From contig JAKATR010000069.1 in NCBI GenBank assembly GCA_021818675.1, forward strand, positions 1-39,506: 39,506 nt of DNA. Reading direction: 5' to 3'. The translations under genes were made by a program, and so were the position numbers. Below, in pieces: positions 38,954-39,506 of this stretch. Position 1 is the first letter of the stretch. Each line of letters begins with the position of its first letter. The DNA comes from Thermoplasmata archaeon (lineage in GTDB: Archaea > Thermoplasmatota > Thermoplasmata > Thermoplasmatales > Thermoplasmataceae). The notes below the pieces were generated by a model. That model searched no databases. It saw only the letters and a program-made list of their open reading frames with translations, and was not told the DNA's origin.

Positions 38954-39498
38954 CTGGCCACGAATATTTTATATTTTTCGTTCCTCTCTTCAAGTTCCTG
39001 AACGACTCTTCCTGCAATCATTTTTGCAGGGTTGTGAATTGTTTTTACTCTCTCGGTAAGGTCTGTAAAAGATTCAAAAGGCTTTTTCTTCCTCTCATCA
39101 AGAATATTCCACATACTCTTGTTTCCAAGACCTGGAAGTAGCTCAAGACTGTGGAGCCTTGTATTGATTGAATCAGCAGTGTTAAAGAATTTTATGTATC
39201 TCTTTTCGTCCTGTTTTACCGCTGCCTCAATGACATATGGAAGTTCATTTTGGGCCGCATTTGTAAGCTCGGAATAGGATATTCTCCTTCGAACGGAAAT
39301 GATCTTGTCCCTCTTCCCCTGATCCTTTCCGATGTAGACTTTCTCCCCAACCGCTATGACGACATTATTCTTTGGGATAAGTTCAAGGAGTTTAAATTCG
39401 GTTTCACCCATGGCAAGAACCAGCGGCTCCTTCCTGTAGTTTCGATCTTCCGATCTCCCCTGAGGCAGGTAATCCAGAACAATTGCAAATTCTTCCAT
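38950..39498 (-). CDS. DUF655 family protein
   Basis: EFAIVLDYLPQGRSEDRNYRKEPLVLAMGETEFKLLEL...LHSLELLPGLGNKSMWNILDERKKKPFESFTDL; overlaps the rsmA start by 4 nt. Confidence 0.85.
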   Translation of the reverse strand: MEEFAIVLDYLPQGRSEDRNYRKEPLVLAMGETEFKLLELIPKNNVVIAVGEKVYIGKDQGKRDKIISVRRRISYSELTNAAQNELPYVIEAAVKQDEKRYIKFFNTADSINTRLHSLELLPGLGNKSMWNILDERKKKPFESFTDLTERVKTIHNPAKMIAGRVVQELEERNEKYKIFVAR

Positions 39499-39506
39499 AA
39501 GTGTTA

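Overview
Archaeal chromosomal window. Gene content and small basic or acidic proteins resemble Thermoplasmatales (inference from protein families, not a database match). Core content: Lhr-type helicase, Toprim protein, NAD-salvage genes pncA/pncB next to cysS, ABC-2 exporter, MFS transporter, Trm56-HD fusion, four-gene succinate dehydrogenase operon, CBS/CGL transsulfuration pair, MscS channel, methylmalonyl-CoA mutase with MeaB, RNase P RNA (minus strand), GINS, GntR/DUF1648 pair, slipin, RsmA and DUF655. An accessory insert at about 26.05-29.2 kb holds an IS3-family element with a broken transposase and an intact-looking IS66-family element; terminal inverted repeats were found for both. RNA genes: tRNA-Ser(GCT), tRNA-Asn(GTT), tRNA-Met-type(CAT), and an intron-containing tRNA-Trp(CCA) whose intron looks like a C/D box methylation guide. 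The most unusual signal is an arrangement seen twice: a small protein ORF ends in TAA and the next nucleotide is the first base of a tRNA (61-aa ORF|tRNA-Ser and ribosomal protein L41e|tRNA-Trp), with no obvious TATA element for the tRNA alone. RNase P cleavage there would leave an mRNA ending exactly at its stop codon. The L41e gene is absent from the supplied ORF track. Other notable items: a promoter/SD/T-run-bounded micro-ORF whose acidic frame needs a one-nucleotide correction at an A6 run, and a perfect 9-bp inverted-repeat operator in front of the GntR gene.
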